From NCBI RefSeq assembly GCF_005774735.1, contig NZ_VBUM01000004.1, positions 1 to 64,000 of the forward strand: a stretch of 64,000 nucleotides of DNA, in the 5' to 3' direction. The translations under genes were made by a program, and so were the position numbers. Source of the stretch: Microbacterium sp. 5K110. GTDB lineage: Bacteria > Actinomycetota > Actinomycetes > Actinomycetales > Microbacteriaceae. Shown piece after piece: positions 1 to 8,828 of the stretch. Position 1 is the first letter of the stretch; every line of letters begins with the position of its first letter. The notes beneath the pieces were generated by a model, which was not told the DNA's origin, did not search any database, and worked only from the letters and a program-made list of their open reading frames with translations.

Positions 1-567
1 CTCCTGCAGCGTGCCGGCGACGGGCGAGGGGATCTCGGTGTCGACCTTGTCGGTCGAGATCTCCAACAGCGGCTCGTCCACGGCGACGTCGTCGCCGACG
101 GCCTTGAGCCAGCGGGTGATCGTGCCCTCGGTGACGCTCTCACCGAGCTCGGGCAGCTTCACCTCGGTCGAGTCGTCCGAACCGGACGTCTCCGGTGCGG
201 GCTGCTCGGCCGGAGCGGCTTCGGCGGGAGCGGACTCCGCGGCGGGCTGGGCGGGGGTCTGCTCTTCGGCGGCGGGAGCCTCTTCGGCAGGAGCCGCTTC
301 GGGCGCGTCGTCGGACGACGAGCTACCGGAGCCATCACCGATCTTCGCGAGGATCGCGCCGACCTCGACGGTCTCGTCCTCCTGGACGAGGATCTCTTCG
401 ATCACGCCCGAGACGGGCGAGGGGATCTCGGTGTCGACCTTGTCGGTCGAGATCTCCAACAGACCTTCGTCCTCCTGGACGGTGTCACCGACCTGCTTGA
501 GCCAGCGGGTGACCGTTCCCTCGGTCACGCTCTCGCCGAGAGCGGGGAGGACGACGGAAGTGCTCAT
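1..567 (-). CDS. sucB: Dihydrolipoamide acyltransferase (E2) of a 2-oxoacid dehydrogenase, N-terminal part
   Basis: E2 core component of the 2-oxoglutarate or pyruvate dehydrogenase complex; it carries acyl groups on lipoyl-lysine arms. Only the first 189 residues are in the window, and the C-terminus lies off the left edge. Two lipoyl domains are visible, at about residues 1-75 and 125-189, each with the lipoylation motif [11 protein letters not shown] (the lysine of the first is K43). They are joined by an Ala/Pro/Glu-rich flexible linker. The start is ATG at 567, with AAGGAGA just upstream. It is the last gene of a leftward pepA-lpdA-sucB run, 54 nt after lpdA, so E2 and E3 are probably co-expressed. 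The substrate (succinyl or acetyl) cannot be decided without the catalytic domain. Confidence 0.9.
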   Translation of the reverse strand, partial: MSTSVVLPALGESVTEGTVTRWLKQVGDTVQEDEGLLEISTDKVDTEIPSPVSGVIEEILVQEDETVEVGAILAKIGDGSGSSSSDDAPEAAPAEEAPAAEEQTPAQPAAESAPAEAAPAEQPAPETSGSDDSTEVKLPELGESVTEGTITRWLKAVGDDVAVDEPLLEISTDKVDTEIPSPVAGTLQE

Positions 568-621
568 GGATATGTCTCCTTCGTACCGGATGCGGTGTCT
601 AGCTTAGTGACGGCTGGGGGA

Positions 622-1995
622 TCAGAGTGCGTGCAGCGGTTTGCCGGCGAGCGCGAGGAACGCTTCACCCAACGCTTCGCTCTGGGTGGGGTGGGCATGG
701 ACGAAGGGCGCGATGTCTTCCGGGTGCGCCTCCCATCCGACGGCGAGTTGCGCCTCGGTGATCAACTCGCCGACGCGATCGCCGACGAGGTGCGCTCCGA
801 CGATGGGCCCATCGACCCGCCGGACGATCTTCACGATGCCGGAGGTACCGATGATCTCGCTGCGCCCGTTGCCCGCGAGGTTGTACTCGTACGCCTGGAC
901 GGAGTCGGAACCGAAACGTTCCTGGGCCTGGGCCTCGGTGAGTCCCACGGAGGCGACTTCGGGGTGCGAATAGGCCACCCGGGGGACATCGACGTCGGGC
1001 ACCAGAACCGGTGCGAGACCGCCGATCTCCTCCGCCACGAAGATGCCCTGCTGGAATCCGCGATGGGCGAGTTGCAGACCCACGACGATATCGCCGACCG
1101 CCCACACGTGCGCGGCGGTGGTCCGGAGTCGTTCGTCGGTCGAGACGAAGCCGCGCTCCAAACGGATACCGGCCTCCTCGAAGCCCATGCCCGAGGTGGC
1201 GGGACCACGTCCGACGGCGACGAGCACGTAGTCGGCCTCCAGGGTGGTGCCGTCGTCGAGCGAGACGGTCACACCGTCCGCGCGCTCGGCGACCGACGAG
1301 AACCGTCGCCCGAGCTGAAAGGCGATGCCGCGCTTGCGGAAAGCCCGCTCGAGCGCCTTGCTCGACGAGACGTCCTCGGCGGGGAGCAGATGGGGGAGCG
1401 CCTCGACGATCGTGACCTCGACGCCGAACGAGCGCCACACGCTCGCGAACTCGACACCGATGACACCGCCGCCCAGCACCACGACACGGTCGGGAACGAC
1501 CTCGAGGTCGAGAGCCTGCTCACTCGTCAGGATCCGACCCCCGATCTCGAGACCCGGGAGGCTGCGGCTGTACGATCCGGTCGCGAGGATCACATCGGTC
1601 CCGCGGTACACGTCGTCTCCCACGCGCACGGCCGGACCCGCTTCGAGCGTCCCCTCACCGCGGACCACACGGATGCCGCGCGCCGAGATGAGCCCCTCGA
1701 GGCCCTTGAACTTCTTCGCGACGATGCCCTCACGGTAGGAGCGCACGCGAGCGGGGTCGATACCGTCGAACGACGCCCGTACCCCGATCTCCGCGGCCCC
1801 ACGCGCGGCATCGGCGACCTCGGCGGCGTGGAGAAGCGCCTTCGTGGGGATGCACCCGCGGTGCAAGCACGTCCCGCCGAGCTTGTCCTTCTCTACGAGA
1901 ACGACGTCCTTGCCCAATTCCGCCAGACGGAGGGCGGCGGCATACCCGCCGCTGCCCCCGCCCAGCACGACCACGTCGGCGCGGTACTCGGTCAC
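622..1995 (-). CDS. lpdA: Dihydrolipoyl dehydrogenase (E3)
   Basis: FAD enzyme that reoxidises the dihydrolipoyl groups of E2 with NAD+. The 457-residue length is normal for the family. Visible features are the N-terminal FAD-binding GGGSGG (residues 12-17), the redox disulfide in GGTCLHRGCIPTK (C43/C48), a second glycine-rich motif VVLGGGVIGVE for NAD, and the C-terminal dimer-interface motif HAHPTQSE that supplies the catalytic His-Glu pair. The start is GTG at 1995 and overlaps the pepA stop by 4 nt (GTGA), indicating translational coupling. sucB follows directly downstream. Confidence 0.96.
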   Translation of the reverse strand: MTEYRADVVVLGGGSGGYAAALRLAELGKDVVLVEKDKLGGTCLHRGCIPTKALLHAAEVADAARGAAEIGVRASFDGIDPARVRSYREGIVAKKFKGLEGLISARGIRVVRGEGTLEAGPAVRVGDDVYRGTDVILATGSYSRSLPGLEIGGRILTSEQALDLEVVPDRVVVLGGGVIGVEFASVWRSFGVEVTIVEALPHLLPAEDVSSSKALERAFRKRGIAFQLGRRFSSVAERADGVTVSLDDGTTLEADYVLVAVGRGPATSGMGFEEAGIRLERGFVSTDERLRTTAAHVWAVGDIVVGLQLAHRGFQQGIFVAEEIGGLAPVLVPDVDVPRVAYSHPEVASVGLTEAQAQERFGSDSVQAYEYNLAGNGRSEIIGTSGIVKIVRRVDGPIVGAHLVGDRVGELITEAQLAVGWEAHPEDIAPFVHAHPTQSEALGEAFLALAGKPLHAL

Positions 1996-3458
1996 CGGAT
2001 GCTCCCCGCCGAGATCAACTCCACGAGCGAGCGCACGGTGGCGCCGGTCACGCCCTTGTCGGTGAAGCCATACGGCGCGCCCTTGTTCATGCCGACACCC
2101 GCGATATCGAGGTGCACCCAGGGGATGCGAGGAGCATCGGCCTCGTCGGACACGCGTCCGACGAAGTGTCGAAGGAACAGGCCGGCGAAGAGCGAGCCGC
2201 CCGCGGGGTCGCCGATCTTCGCGTTCTGCAAGTCGGCGATGGGGGAGTCCAGCTCATCGACCATGTGGGCGGGCAGCGGCAACTGCCAGGCCAGCTCGGA
2301 CACGCGTCCCGCGGCAGCGAGGTACTCGGCGACCGCTTCGTCCTCGCCCATCACACCCGTGTGCCGGTTCCCGAGAGCGACGGTGATGGCGCCGGTGAGA
2401 GTGGCCACGTCGACGATGAGGTCGGGGTTCTCACGGCTCGCGGCGACGAGGCCGTCGGCAAGCACCAAGCGGCCTTCGGCGTCGGTGTTGAGCACTTCGA
2501 CGGTGCTGCCGTCGAGCATGCGCAGCACGTCACCGGGACGGGTCGCGCGGCCCGACGGCATGTTGTCCGCGATGCACAGCCACGCGCTGACGCGGACCGG
2601 AAGCTGCATCTCGGCGGCCGCCCGGAGCACCGCGAGCACCGTCGCGGCGCCGCACATGTCGTACTTCATCCCCACCATCGAGGCGGCGGGCTTGAGCGAC
2701 AGCCCGCCGGTGTCGAAAGTGATGCCCTTGCCCACGAGAGCGACGTGGCGCTCCGCACCGGTGGGGGAGTACTGCAGGTGCACGACGCGGGGCGGGCGGT
2801 CGGATCCCTGGCCGACGCCCAGGATGCCTCCGTAGCCGCCGTCACGGAGAGCCTGCTCGTCGAGCACCTCCACCTCTACGGGGAGACCCTTCACGGCCTC
2901 GACGGCGGCGTCGGCGAAGTCAGCCGGTCCGAGCCACTCGGCGGGGGTCGTCACGAGGTCCTTCACGAGCGCAACGGCGCCGGCGACCGCCGCCACGGCG
3001 GTCTGATCGGCCTCGGAGGGCGATGTGGCCGTGTGGACCGTCACGCGGGTCGCGCGGGCCTTCGGCGCCTCGCTCTTGTACCCGGCGAAGCGGTATCCGC
3101 CCAGGGCGGCGCCCTCGGCGAGCGTGCTCCACCCGGCCTCGACGAGCGACTGCACCGCGACGTGGTCGAAACCGGTGAGCTGACGAAGTCCCGTTCCGAC
3201 GGCGTCGCGGAGGGCAGCGGCATCCGGACTCGCACCGGCGCCGACGACGGCGACGGGCAGAGAGACACCGGGGACGTGCACGCGCTGGAACGACCCGGAC
3301 GCGCCGGTGAACCCGACGGACTTCAGCGACGCGCCCAGACCATCCCATCCCTGCGGATCGGAGGTCGCTCCGTCGGACTTCGCGACCACGAGGAGGATCG
3401 CATCGGCGTCGGACTCGAGGACGGAGCTGTCGGTGTGCGTCACGGAGGGGAAGGGCAT
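1992..3458 (-). CDS. pepA: Leucyl aminopeptidase (M17 family)
   Basis: Cytosolic, metal-dependent exopeptidase that removes N-terminal residues; 488 aa with the chosen start. The M17 signature NTDAEGRLVLADGL and the metal/substrate motif KGITFDTGG are both present. The open frame extends further upstream, to 3668, but would then run into the divergent PAC2 gene. ATG 3458 is preferred because AGGATGG lies at a suitable distance; ATG 3467 is the alternative. It is the first gene of the leftward pepA-lpdA-sucB unit, and its stop overlaps the lpdA start. Confidence 0.94.
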   Translation of the reverse strand: MPFPSVTHTDSSVLESDADAILLVVAKSDGATSDPQGWDGLGASLKSVGFTGASGSFQRVHVPGVSLPVAVVGAGASPDAAALRDAVGTGLRQLTGFDHVAVQSLVEAGWSTLAEGAALGGYRFAGYKSEAPKARATRVTVHTATSPSEADQTAVAAVAGAVALVKDLVTTPAEWLGPADFADAAVEAVKGLPVEVEVLDEQALRDGGYGGILGVGQGSDRPPRVVHLQYSPTGAERHVALVGKGITFDTGGLSLKPAASMVGMKYDMCGAATVLAVLRAAAEMQLPVRVSAWLCIADNMPSGRATRPGDVLRMLDGSTVEVLNTDAEGRLVLADGLVAASRENPDLIVDVATLTGAITVALGNRHTGVMGEDEAVAEYLAAAGRVSELAWQLPLPAHMVDELDSPIADLQNAKIGDPAGGSLFAGLFLRHFVGRVSDEADAPRIPWVHLDIAGVGMNKGAPYGFTDKGVTGATVRSLVELISAGSIR

Positions 3459-3564
3459 GGGTTCCATCCTAGGTTCGCGACTTGCGGGCGAAGCGGGACA
3501 CCCCGCGCGGTGGCTGTTCGCTAGAAGCGGGACGCTCCACCGCCGCCGTGTCCGGGGCGGCTCG

Positions 3565-3570
3565 TAGAGT
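3565..3570 (+). promoter_or_regulatory. Candidate -10 box (TAGAGT) of a leaderless PAC2-gene promoter
   Basis: TAGAGT ends six bases before the ATG at 3577, so transcription would be expected to start at the A of the start codon. There is no Shine-Dalgarno sequence in between. The -35 region is not obvious. The same arrangement recurs at several other genes in the window. Confidence 0.5.
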
Positions 3571-3576
3571 GGGGAC

Positions 3577-4503
3577 ATGCCGTATCCCGCACCGTTGTAC
3601 GACCGCGCTCCCGCCGCGCCGCCCGTGCCGTCGGGGCTGCCGCTAGTGATCGCTTTGACCGGCTTCACCGACGCGGGCGGTGCCGTGACACGTCTGGTGG
3701 AGTACTTCCGCGACGACCTCGAGCCTCACCCCGTGGTCGTGTTCGAGAACGACATGCTTCTCGACTACCGCGCGCGCCGGCCTCTCATCACCTTCGTCGA
3801 AGACCACCTGACCGACTACCGGCCGCCGAAGCTCGAGCTCTCGCTGGCCCACGACTCCCTCGGTCACCCGTTCCTCCTGCTGGCCGGCTACGAGCCCGAT
3901 TTCCTCTGGGACGCCTTCGTCGAGAGCGTCCTCGAGATCAGCGCGGGGCTGCAAGTGTCGTCCGTGACGTGGGTTCACGCGATCCCCATGCCGGTGCCGC
4001 ACACGCGTCCGATCGGAACGACCGTCAGCGGGACTCGCAGCGACCTCGCCGAGGCGCACTCGGTGTGGCGGCCTCACACGCACGTTCCGTCCACCGTGGG
4101 GCACCTCATGGAATACCGGTTCGCGGAAGCGGGCGCCAAGGTGTCCGGATTCGCCCTTCTCGTTCCCCACTACCTCGGAGACACCGAATACCCGGCGGCC
4201 GCATTGGCCGGACTCGACAGTCTCACGGTGGCGACGGGCCTGGTGTTCTCGGGAGAGGTGCTGCGCGAAGAGAACCGTGAGTTCCTCACCAAGGTCACCG
4301 AGCAGGTCGAGGGCAGCGACGAACTGACCCGCATGCTGCAGGGCCTGGAAGAGCGGTACGACGCCTACATGGCCGGCTCGACCTCGGCGACCCCGATCAT
4401 CCATACCGGGGATCTGCCCAGCGCCGACGAACTCGCCGCGGAACTCGAGCGATTCCTCGCCACGCGGCCCGGCGACGACGACCGGCGCGGTCGGCTCGGC
4501 TGA
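3577..4503 (+). CDS. PAC2-family protein (proteasome-assembly-chaperone-like)
   Basis: A 308-residue protein recognised as the actinobacterial PAC2 family by its opening LVIALTGFTDAGGAV and the overall layout; the molecular role in bacteria is not established. It contains no membrane segment or signal peptide and appears cytosolic. It is transcribed divergently from pepA, with a 118-bp gap. The ATG at 3577 follows a TAGAGT box by six bases, suggesting a leaderless message. The family assignment is fairly firm; function is unknown. Confidence 0.85.
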   Translation: MPYPAPLYDRAPAAPPVPSGLPLVIALTGFTDAGGAVTRLVEYFRDDLEPHPVVVFENDMLLDYRARRPLITFVEDHLTDYRPPKLELSLAHDSLGHPFLLLAGYEPDFLWDAFVESVLEISAGLQVSSVTWVHAIPMPVPHTRPIGTTVSGTRSDLAEAHSVWRPHTHVPSTVGHLMEYRFAEAGAKVSGFALLVPHYLGDTEYPAAALAGLDSLTVATGLVFSGEVLREENREFLTKVTEQVEGSDELTRMLQGLEERYDAYMAGSTSATPIIHTGDLPSADELAAELERFLATRPGDDDRRGRLG

Positions 4504-4773
4504 GCCGGACCGAATCCCGCAGTTCGTCCACGGGCCGCATCCGGAGCTTTCCGCCTCCACCGGAGGAATACGTCGCGGCGCGCGGTGGTTGTCTACGCAC
4601 AGATGCCCGGTGCACGTCAAGTCCCGCACCGGGAATGTGAGACAATGAAGAACCTGACCCGTTGTCGGCCGATCCCGGAGCCCGCTCCACAGGATGGGAC
4701 TTGACAAGGGTCTTACTAGTGTCCGAGAACGACCGGCGGCCGTGCAACGCGCGTTCCCGGTGAAAGGCGAAAC

Positions 4774-6087
4774 GTGGCAGGCACGAACACCAAGACCCGC
4801 TCCCGCAGTGCGAAGGACACAGACCTCGACACCGCGGAGGAGCCCACGACCGCGTCGAAGAAGACCGCGGCCAAGAAGGCCCCCGCCAAGGCCAAGGCCG
4901 CTCCCGCCAAGGCGAAGACCAAGGCCGGCGCCGACGACGACCTCGATGAGGACGACGTCGAGGAGGACATCGACGAAGAGATCGAGGTCGCCGACGACTC
5001 CGACGACGAGTCCGAGGACTCGGCGAAGCCCGCGGCCAAGAAGTCCGACGACGACAGCGACGACGACGACGAGACCCCGGCGACGCCCACCGAGGCCCTC
5101 CCGACCGGTGCGATCGTCATCTCCTCGAGCGACGAGGACGACGTCCCCGTCTACTCGGCGCAGATCACCGGCGCCACCGCCGACCCGGTCAAGGACTACC
5201 TCAAGCAGATCGGTAAAGTCCCGCTGCTGAACGCGGCCGAAGAGGTCGAGCTCGCCATGCGCATCGAGGCAGGCCTCTTCGCCGAAGAGAAGCTGTCGAA
5301 CATGTCCGCGGCAGAGAAGACGAGCCAGCTCGGTCTCGACCTGCAGTGGGTCGCCCGCGACGGTCAGCGCGCCAAGAGCCACCTCCTCGGCGCGAACCTG
5401 CGTCTGGTGGTCTCGCTCGCCAAGCGCTACACCGGCCGCGGCATGCAGTTCCTCGACCTGATCCAGGAGGGCAACCTCGGTCTGATCCGTGCGGTCGAGA
5501 AGTTCGACTACACGAAGGGCTTCAAGTTCTCCACGTACGCCACGTGGTGGATCCGTCAGGCGATCACGCGCGCCATGGCCGACCAGGCCCGCACCATCCG
5601 CATTCCGGTGCACATGGTCGAAGTCATCAACAAGCTCGCCCGTGTCCAGCGTCAGATGCTGCAGGACCTCGGTCGCGAACCCACGCCCGAAGAATTGAGC
5701 CGCGAACTCGACATGACCCCCGAGAAGGTCATCGAGGTGCAGAAGTACGGGCGCGAGCCCATCTCGCTGCACACGCCGCTCGGCGAGGACGGCGACAGCG
5801 AGTTCGGTGACCTCATCGAGGACACCGAGGCGGTCGTGCCGGCCGACGCCGTGGGCTTCACGATGCTGCAGCGTCAGCTCGAGTCGCTCCTGGACTCGCT
5901 CAGCGAGCGCGAGGCGGGTGTCATCCGCATGCGCTTCGGCCTGGGGGACGGCCAACCCAAGACCCTCGACCAGATCGGCGACACGTTCGGCGTGACGCGC
6001 GAGCGCATCCGCCAGATCGAGTCGAAGACGATGGCCAAGCTGCGGCACCCCAGCCGTTCGCAGTCGCTCCGGGACTACCTCGAGTGA
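4774..6087 (+). CDS. rpoD: RNA polymerase principal sigma factor (sigma-70 group 1)
   Basis: Primary housekeeping sigma factor, 437 aa. An acidic, Lys/Asp/Glu-rich N-terminal extension (about residues 1-125) is typical of actinobacterial SigA/HrdB. Region 1.2 starts at [16 protein letters not shown]. Region 2 contains the -10 recognition and melting helix, with [19 protein letters not shown] and [11 protein letters not shown]. Region 4 has the -35 HTH, with [11 protein letters not shown]. The start is GTG at 4774, with AGGCGAAAC upstream. The last codons overlap the next gene by 4 nt (GTGA). The 270-bp upstream gap (4504-4773) presumably holds its promoter; TTGACA occurs at 4701-4706, but I could not pair it with a convincing -10. 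Confidence 0.97.
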   Translation: MAGTNTKTRSRSAKDTDLDTAEEPTTASKKTAAKKAPAKAKAAPAKAKTKAGADDDLDEDDVEEDIDEEIEVADDSDDESEDSAKPAAKKSDDDSDDDDETPATPTEALPTGAIVISSSDEDDVPVYSAQITGATADPVKDYLKQIGKVPLLNAAEEVELAMRIEAGLFAEEKLSNMSAAEKTSQLGLDLQWVARDGQRAKSHLLGANLRLVVSLAKRYTGRGMQFLDLIQEGNLGLIRAVEKFDYTKGFKFSTYATWWIRQAITRAMADQARTIRIPVHMVEVINKLARVQRQMLQDLGREPTPEELSRELDMTPEKVIEVQKYGREPISLHTPLGEDGDSEFGDLIEDTEAVVPADAVGFTMLQRQLESLLDSLSEREAGVIRMRFGLGDGQPKTLDQIGDTFGVTRERIRQIESKTMAKLRHPSRSQSLRDYLE

Positions 6088-6782
6088 GCGGGCAGGCCAA
6101 CGCCGGCAAGGCGCTCACCGTCACCGTCGAGGGCACGTCGTACGCCCGCATCCCGATCCGCACCCGGGTCGTCATGCCGGGCGACGACCTCGACGCCTTC
6201 ATCCTCGAGTACGCGAAGGATGCCGTGCAGCCGGGCGACCTGCTGTTCGTCACCGAGAAGATCGTGGCGATCACGCAGGGCCGCTCGTTCAAGCTCGACA
6301 CGATCAAGCCCCGCAAGCTGGCGCTCTTCCTGTCGAAGTACGTCACCCGCACGCCCTACGGCATCGGTCTCGGCATGCCCGAGACGATGGAGATGGCGCT
6401 GCGCGAGTGCGGCACCCCTCGCATCCTGTTCGCCGCGGCCGTTTCGGCCGTGACCAAGGCATTCGGTCGCAAGGGAGACTTCTACCGCATCGCGGGCGAC
6501 AAGGCCCGCGCGATCGACGGCCCCACCAAGGGCACGATCCCGCCGTACAACCAGGCGGTCGTCCTGGGTCCGGAGCGCCCTCGTGAGGTCGCCGCGCACC
6601 TGAAGTCGCTGCTCGGCGTCGACCTGCAGGTCGCGGTCGTCGACATCAACGACCTGGGCGGCAACATCCTCGGGTCCACCATGGACAAGGCCGGCGAGAA
6701 GCGCCTCGTCGCGATCCTGAAGGACAACCCGCTCGGCCAGGGCCACGAGTCGACGCCGCTCGGCATCGTCCGCCCCGCCTGA
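6084..6782 (+). CDS. CofE/F420-0:L-glutamate-ligase-like protein
   Basis: A 232-residue protein resembling the coenzyme F420-0:gamma-glutamyl ligase fold (PF01996-type), with the N-terminal stretch [11 protein letters not shown] and [18 protein letters not shown] as the clearest family hallmarks. Catalysis on F420 is not demonstrated: no other F420 biosynthesis gene (fbiA, fbiC, fbiD) is in the window, so it may be a divergent paralogue. The GTG start at 6084 overlaps the rpoD stop by 4 nt, so translation is coupled to the principal sigma factor. A strong hairpin terminator follows at 6796-6829. Confidence 0.75.
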   Translation: MSGQANAGKALTVTVEGTSYARIPIRTRVVMPGDDLDAFILEYAKDAVQPGDLLFVTEKIVAITQGRSFKLDTIKPRKLALFLSKYVTRTPYGIGLGMPETMEMALRECGTPRILFAAAVSAVTKAFGRKGDFYRIAGDKARAIDGPTKGTIPPYNQAVVLGPERPREVAAHLKSLLGVDLQVAVVDINDLGGNILGSTMDKAGEKRLVAILKDNPLGQGHESTPLGIVRPA

Positions 6783-6795
6783 CACCGAACACACG

Positions 6796-6829
6796 GAAGG
6801 CCCGCTCTCTCATCGAGGGGCGGGCCTTC
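6796..6829 (+). terminator. Hairpin terminator after the rpoD operon
   Basis: Inverted repeat with GAAGGCCCG on the left and CGGGCCTTC on the right around a 16-nt loop, 14 nt after the CofE-like stop codon. It closes the rpoD transcript. Confidence 0.75.
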
Positions 6830-6844
6830 TCGGCATCCGGGAGC

Positions 6845-6915
6845 GCACAACTCCGGCAGGATCAGTCTGCCGCCGCTCGGAGTAGCGCGCTGGCGCGGGT
6901 ACGCAGGAGTTGTGC
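6845..6915. repeat. Intergenic inverted-repeat element, copy 1 (71 bp)
   Basis: Starts with GCACAACTCC and ends with the reverse complement GGAGTTGTGC. It has the same length as the second copy at 7008-7078. The two copies share their ends and the GGCGCGGGTA stretch just inside the right arm, while the interior differs. Together with the terminator they fill the 332-bp gap 6783-7114, in which I see no gene. Confidence 0.7.
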
Positions 6916-7007
6916 CTGCGCGCGGCCGGAGCGCCCGACACGACCGAGCGCGAAGACGAGGGCGAGGCACTCCCGCGCGGCTGCCATCGCCGAACGACCC
7001 CGGAACC

Positions 7008-7078
7008 GCACAACTCCTGCAGAAAACCGTCGCGACCACGCCGATCGGCGTTCAGGCGCGGGTATGCAGGAGTTGTGC
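7008..7078. repeat. Intergenic inverted-repeat element, copy 2 (71 bp)
   Basis: The arms are a perfect 14-bp inverted repeat, GCACAACTCCTGCA and TGCAGGAGTTGTGC. It lies 163 bp from copy 1 in the same orientation. It could be a REP-like or MITE-like element; no transposase is nearby. Confidence 0.7.
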
Positions 7079-7114
7079 GACCCGCGCGACGGCGGGCCTC
7101 ATGGCATCCGGTCG

Positions 7115-8137
7115 TCAGAAGCCGATCGCGGCTTGGTAACGGGGCTTGTGGCCGGTGCGGATGCCGGTGACGCTGGGCTTGTTCTCATAGACGCCGGCAC
7201 CCCAGTTGCCCTCGACGAGCACGGGTCCCTCGGGGCCGACGACGATGTCCCAGCCGACGTACTGCACCTGCGGGACGACGCGGGCGACCTTGTCGACGAA
7301 CGCCTTCACCTCGTCGATCATCGGCAGCTGGAAGTCGCCGATGCGGGCCCCGGAGTCGGGGTGGTTCTCGTGCACGTGCCCGTGCGAGTCGTAGCCGGCG
7401 CCGAGGGCGTGGCCGTTCTCGTCGAGCATCGTGTAGAAGCCGCCGAAGGTCATCTGGTCGCTCACCGCTCCGCGACCGAACTTCTGCGCCATGGCCAGGA
7501 TGTGCGTCTTCTCCCCGTCGAAGAACGCCGTGACACGCGTGGTGTTGACGGTGCCGGGGCAGACGGCGGCGAGGTCGTCGTGCTGGCGGATGACCTCTTC
7601 GACGAGGATCTCGCCGCGCTCGAGCAATCCGCGGTGGAACTCCGCCCAGTCCTCGATCTCGGCCGCGTGGTAGCGGTGCACGCCGGTTCCGGCCTGGCCC
7701 ACGGGCTCCTTGGTGACGATCGTGCCGAGACGCTCGGTGAAAGCGCGGAGCTCGTCGACGTTGCCTTGCTCCACGATCATCCAGTCGCGGCGGAGGAACT
7801 CGCTGAACCGGCGATCGAACTCGACCTTGTCCTGGAAGATGTAGCGATAGTCGGGGTGGTCGAACTTCTGCGAGATCTGGTTCGACACCGGGTGCGTCAT
7901 GTACGTCGCGCGCTCGGCCGGGCTGAGGATCGCGAAGTCGTAGTCGATGTAGTCCTGGAAGCCGACGTTCTTCACGCCCGCCTGGTACAGCATGTCGGCG
8001 ACCACGAGGGGCAGGGCTTTGCCGTGCTGCGCGGAGGCCTCTTTCGCTCGCTCGACCACCGACCCGACGTCGATGCGGCGGGCGCGTCCGGCGAGGTAGC
8101 GCAGACGGGTGACGGGGGAGAAACCCTGCTGAGGCAT
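7115..8137 (-). CDS. Sugar-transfer-associated ATP-grasp family protein
   Basis: A 340-residue protein of the ATP-grasp superfamily, probably the ATP-grasp_ST (PF14397) type. ATP-binding features are IVTKEPVGQAGTGVHR (phosphate-loop-like) and the metal-binding C-terminus WDIVVGPEGPVLVEGNWGAG. ATP-grasp enzymes join a carboxylate to an amine or thiol through an acyl-phosphate; the substrate here is unknown. The start is taken as ATG 8137, which gives only a 46-bp divergent gap from the racemase-like gene at 8184. A role with these racemases in cell-wall amino-acid chemistry is possible but unproven. Confidence 0.8.
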   Translation of the reverse strand: MPQQGFSPVTRLRYLAGRARRIDVGSVVERAKEASAQHGKALPLVVADMLYQAGVKNVGFQDYIDYDFAILSPAERATYMTHPVSNQISQKFDHPDYRYIFQDKVEFDRRFSEFLRRDWMIVEQGNVDELRAFTERLGTIVTKEPVGQAGTGVHRYHAAEIEDWAEFHRGLLERGEILVEEVIRQHDDLAAVCPGTVNTTRVTAFFDGEKTHILAMAQKFGRGAVSDQMTFGGFYTMLDENGHALGAGYDSHGHVHENHPDSGARIGDFQLPMIDEVKAFVDKVARVVPQVQYVGWDIVVGPEGPVLVEGNWGAGVYENKPSVTGIRTGHKPRYQAAIGF

Positions 8138-8170
8138 TGAGGCTCCGGGGTCGGGAACGGGGGACCCGGA

Positions 8171-8176
8171 TAGTCT
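8171..8176 (+). promoter_or_regulatory. Candidate -10 box (TAGTCT) for the racemase-like pair
   Basis: TAGTCT is followed by seven bases and then the GTG at 8184, so a leaderless transcript is plausible. It sits in the 46-bp divergent gap shared with the ATP-grasp gene. Confidence 0.4.
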
Positions 8177-8183
8177 AGATGCC

Positions 8184-8828
8184 GTGACCTCCGCGCCTTC
8201 CGTCCGTGCCGACGCCGGCCGAGGAGTGGCTCCGGTGGCCCGCCTGTCGGAGTCGGCGTTGCGCGCGAACGCTCTTCTCGCTCCCGTCGGGCCCGTCGAC
8301 GACGTCCTCGCCGTCGACGCGTGGGGCCACGGCGCGGAGTGGGTGGCATCCGTCCTCTCCACGCTGGACGTCGACGCCGGTGCCCTCGACGCGGCGACCC
8401 TGTTCGGGCTGCCCGGCGGCGATCCGCGGGCACGGCCCGTGCTGTCGCTGCACGGCCGCGTGCTCGGCACGAAGCCGCTGCGGGCGGGCGAGGGCGTGTC
8501 CTACGGCTACACGCACCGCGCCCCACGGGACACGACGGTCGCGCTCGTCACGGGCGGCTACGCGCAGGGCGTCGTCCGGTCCCTCGGCAACGCCGTCGAC
8601 GTCGCGATCGACGGGCGGCGTCATCGGATCGTCGGCCGTGTCGCGATGGACGTCTGCGTCGTCGACGTCGGCACCGCGCGACCCGTCCGCGGTGCCGACG
8701 TGGTCTTCTTCGGCGACCCCGAGTCGGGTCAGCCGTCGCTCCGGGAGTGGATGGATGCCACCGGCTGGGGCGCGGGCGAGATCGTCGCGGCCATCGGTGC
8801 GCGTGCGGAGCGGACGGTGGGCGCATGA
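8184..8828 (+). CDS. Alanine-racemase-like protein: C-terminal domain with deleted barrel
   Basis: A 214-residue relative of fold-type III alanine racemases that keeps mainly the C-terminal beta domain. It contains GEGVSYGYTH, in which Y107 corresponds to the catalytic tyrosine (Tyr265 of the Geobacillus enzyme), plus GGYAQG and GRVAMD. The N-terminus retains a short relic, AVDAWGHG, that aligns with the VKANAYGHG motif, but the PLP lysine is replaced by A43 and most of the TIM barrel is missing. On its own it should not bind PLP as a Schiff base. It overlaps the next gene by 4 nt (ATGA). That gene encodes the complementary half, suggesting joint function. The start is GTG 8184. Confidence 0.85.
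   Translation: MTSAPSVRADAGRGVAPVARLSESALRANALLAPVGPVDDVLAVDAWGHGAEWVASVLSTLDVDAGALDAATLFGLPGGDPRARPVLSLHGRVLGTKPLRAGEGVSYGYTHRAPRDTTVALVTGGYAQGVVRSLGNAVDVAIDGRRHRIVGRVAMDVCVVDVGTARPVRGADVVFFGDPESGQPSLREWMDATGWGAGEIVAAIGARAERTVGA

Noticed and set aside
595-2835. Long rightward open frame over lpdA and pepA
   Set aside because: It is the antisense shadow of two clearly conserved leftward enzymes with all catalytic motifs; the rightward translation is Asp/Arg/Gly-rich and matches nothing.
4701-4724. TTGACA with TACTAG as the rpoD promoter
   Set aside because: The two hexamers are only about eight bases apart, which cannot form a sigma-70 promoter.
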